Assembly: GCA_944325475.1 (NCBI GenBank)
Contig: CALVAF010000085.1
Location: 1-7,910, forward strand
DNA length: 7,910 nt
DNA from: an uncultured Helicobacter sp.
Lineage (GTDB): Bacteria > Campylobacterota > Campylobacteria > Campylobacterales > Helicobacteraceae
Reading direction: 5' to 3'
Part shown: one piece after another, positions 6,337 to 7,910 of the stretch
Numbering within the stretch: the stretch's first letter is position 1
Layout of the letters: the number at the start of each line of letters is the position of its first letter
Translations under genes and position numbers: made by a program
Notes under the pieces: generated by a model
The model's input: only the letters and a program-made list of their open reading frames with translations
Database searches by the model: none
Told to the model about the DNA's origin: nothing

Positions 6337-7485
6337 ATGAATGAATTTGTGAGATTTTATGAGGAAAATGAGATTTCTCCTGTTAGTCAAGATATTAGCA
6401 ATTTGAAATTGCATATTAAGAGAAGAGAGCGATTGTATCGGCTTTTGGGAATTGATTCCCAGTTATTTAAAGGTGCCAATATTTTAGAAGTTGGTGCTGG
6501 GAGTGGCTATAACACTTTGGTTTTTTTATTGCTAGGAGCAAAAGTGGATATTGTAGAGCCCAATCCCACTGGAAGAAAAGAAATGCAAAATCTTTTTAGT
6601 AGTTATCATATCAATCCCAGTCAATATCAGATTTATGATTGTGTGATTGAAGCTTTTGATAGTTCCATGCAATATGATTTTGTGATAGCTGAGGGGTTTT
6701 TGCCGCCCTTTGAAGAGAGGCAGAGAGATGTGATGTTAGAAAAGTTATTTAAAAATGTCAAAGATGGAGGTTATTGCGTCATTACAACCATTTGTGAGTT
6801 TTCTTACTTTTTTGAGTATTTACGCAGGATATTGGGGCTTATTTTGGTTAAAGACATTGGTGTGTTTGAAGAAAAAGTAAAGGTTTTATCCCAAGCTTTT
6901 AAAGGACATTTAGAAACCCTAAAATTTGCTTCTAGACCTATTGAAGATTGGGTAAAGGATTCTATTTTAAATCCCGTCAATGATCATTTTTCATTTACGA
7001 TTGCAGATAGCATTAGACAATTCCAAAAAATTTGTGCCTTTGATGTGGTTGGCACCTCCCCTGCTTTGGTGGCAAATTTAAGCTGGTATAAGGATATAGA
7101 ATATTCTTATGCGCGGCAAATTCTTAGGGATTTTTCATCAAAAAGACATTTGTTAGTATGCACTCAATTTGAAGATAGTGTGCGTGATGTGGAGAAAAAT
7201 GATAGTTTGGCTTGTCAGTTAAGGAATCTCAAAGAATTGATTAAAGTTTATAGAGAGGGTTATAAAAGCAATCAAATTGTAAAAATCACTCATCTCTTAG
7301 AAGAGATTATCAGAGAAAATCAAGATTTAGGAGAGTTTTTTTTAAAAAGTGTGAAAGAAGTGATTTTGCTGCTTAAGGGTGAAGGAATGAGTGGTGAAAA
7401 GATTTCTTGCATGAAGCATTTTTCAAAGGCTTGGGGAAGGGGGCAGCAATATGTTTGTATTAAAAAAATAGAAAATGAGATATAA
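6337..7485 (+). CDS. Class I SAM methyltransferase with long helical C-terminal region
   Basis: This is a 382-residue protein. The N-terminal half is a Rossmann methyltransferase: motif I ILEVGAGSGYNT (49-60), the strand-2 acidic residue in VDIVEPNP (70-77), DFVIAEGFLPPF (114-124), and KNVKDGGYCVITT (139-151) for the strand-5 region. Beyond about residue 155 the sequence no longer resembles the methyltransferase core; it looks mostly helical and charged (for example ITHLLEEIIRENQDL) and may be a substrate-recognition or oligomerisation domain. I do not recognise that part. The start at ATG 6337 follows AAGGAG (6327-6332) by 4 bases. It lies 9 bases after the switchable radical SAM gene and has no poly-G, so its frame does not switch, although polarity from the broken upstream gene could lower expression (inference). 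Confidence 0.82.
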   Translation: MNEFVRFYEENEISPVSQDISNLKLHIKRRERLYRLLGIDSQLFKGANILEVGAGSGYNTLVFLLLGAKVDIVEPNPTGRKEMQNLFSSYHINPSQYQIYDCVIEAFDSSMQYDFVIAEGFLPPFEERQRDVMLEKLFKNVKDGGYCVITTICEFSYFFEYLRRILGLILVKDIGVFEEKVKVLSQAFKGHLETLKFASRPIEDWVKDSILNPVNDHFSFTIADSIRQFQKICAFDVVGTSPALVANLSWYKDIEYSYARQILRDFSSKRHLLVCTQFEDSVRDVEKNDSLACQLRNLKELIKVYREGYKSNQIVKITHLLEEIIRENQDLGEFFLKSVKEVILLLKGEGMSGEKISCMKHFSKAWGRGQQYVCIKKIENEI

Positions 7486-7529
7486 AACAAATGAAGTGAA
7501 ATGGATTGTAATATCATGGTTTTTAAAAG

Positions 7530-7534
7530 AGGAG
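7530..7534 (+). promoter_or_regulatory. Shine-Dalgarno AGGAG for the last gene
   Basis: AGGAG lies 7 bases before ATG 7542 and supports that start. It sits in the longest gap of the window (56 bases), which holds no clear promoter or terminator. Confidence 0.75.
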
Positions 7535-7541
7535 AGAGATA

Positions 7542-7910
7542 ATGGAATGTTTGATTTGTTCTGGTAAGCTTAGTGCAATGTATGAGAGTGTAAAAGATAT
7601 TAGTGTGAGTTCCGATAATTTTATTTTTCCTTGTGGAATCACCCTTTTTGTCTGCCAAAAATGTGGGCATTTGCAGAAGAGACCGGATATGGAGGTTTTA
7701 AAGAAGCTTTATTCTTCTTATATAACCGATTCGATTTTGCCCAATCAAGAGCAGGTAAAATTCGATGGGGATGTGCCTAAGAGCGCTTCTTATAAATTGC
7801 TTGAAAACTCATTGGAATTGATTCCTCAAAAATTTTTTAATCAACCTTTAAAAATGTTAGATTATGGAGTGGGGGGGGGGGGTATTTTAAATAACTTTGT
7901 AGAATTTTTT
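7542..7910 (+). CDS. Zinc-binding class I methyltransferase, N-terminal part (runs off window), phase-variable, ON as read
   Basis: There are 123 visible residues with no stop. An N-terminal Cys4 motif, MECLIC (Cys3, Cys6) plus VCQKCGH (Cys38, Cys41), resembles the zinc-binding domain that precedes the methyltransferase fold in several deoxysugar C-methyltransferases and in related glycan-cluster enzymes. The Rossmann fold starts with LKMLDYGVGGGGILNNF (103-119), the counterpart of the usual LDYGCGTGSFL motif I. The four consecutive glycines and the last base of the preceding Val codon come from the 12-G tract, so the switch lies in the SAM-binding loop itself. Loop length matches the family exactly at 12 G, so the gene reads as ON up to the window edge. 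Start at ATG 7542. Whether it methylates carbon or another atom cannot be told from the visible part. Confidence 0.83.
   Translation, partial: MECLICSGKLSAMYESVKDISVSSDNFIFPCGITLFVCQKCGHLQKRPDMEVLKKLYSSYITDSILPNQEQVKFDGDVPKSASYKLLENSLELIPQKFFNQPLKMLDYGVGGGGILNNFVEFF
7871..7882 (+). repeat. Poly-G tract, 12 G, in methyltransferase motif I
   Basis: A run of 12 G completes a GTG Val codon and encodes four glycines of the SAM-binding loop. Twelve G keeps the frame and the canonical loop length. Eleven G gives GTA TTT TAA and thirteen gives TAT TTT AAA TAA, so either slip stops translation within a few codons, before any complete methyltransferase fold. Confidence 0.93.

Noticed and set aside
7509..7514. 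TAATAT as a possible -10 element before the last gene
   Set aside because: AT-rich sequence gives such matches by chance; there is no convincing upstream partner and the gap is only 56 bases, so read-through from the operon is simpler.
7320..7670. Reverse-strand ORF across the 7486-7541 gap
   Set aside because: Overlaps the ends of two forward genes, and its translation is rich in Ser, Thr, Leu and Ile without a motif or a sensible start site.

Overview
The window looks like part of a surface-glycan or flagellin-modification gene cluster from an epsilonproteobacterium, most likely Helicobacter and less likely Campylobacter. The basis is AT-rich coding sequence, genes packed 1-20 bases apart on one strand, and four long poly-G tracts inside reading frames, the classic slipped-strand switch of these genera. 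The genus is an inference; no rRNA or species marker is present.

Layout, all on the + strand: (1) 1-690, C-terminal half of a radical SAM/SPASM protein with an 18-G tract; (2) 711-1400, class I methyltransferase with a 10-G tract, in frame; (3, 4) 1403-2182 and 2179-3051, a transketolase-type ThDP enzyme split into N- and C-terminal subunits; (5) 3053-3715, class I methyltransferase; (6) 3725-4789, radical SAM protein with a SPASM-like C-terminus; (7) 4809-6327, a second complete radical SAM/SPASM gene broken into two frames by a 12-G tract, so OFF as read; (8) 6337-7485, two-part methyltransferase; (9) 7542 to the window end, zinc-binding methyltransferase whose 12-G tract encodes the SAM-binding glycine loop, in frame as far as visible. 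No gap exceeds 56 bases, and no terminator, tRNA, IS element or CRISPR array was seen.

None of the genes is a glycosyltransferase, so this segment probably makes or decorates a building block rather than polymerising it. A plausible reading (inference) is that the split transketolase moves a two-carbon unit onto or off a sugar intermediate, the radical SAM enzymes carry out difficult carbon chemistry on sugar or lipid-linked substrates, and the methyltransferases cap the product. Genes 3-6 and 8 carry no repeat and form a constant core. Genes 1, 2, 7 and 9 are individually switchable, giving up to 16 expression states. At all four tracts a one-base change in either direction leads to a stop codon within at most about 20 codons.
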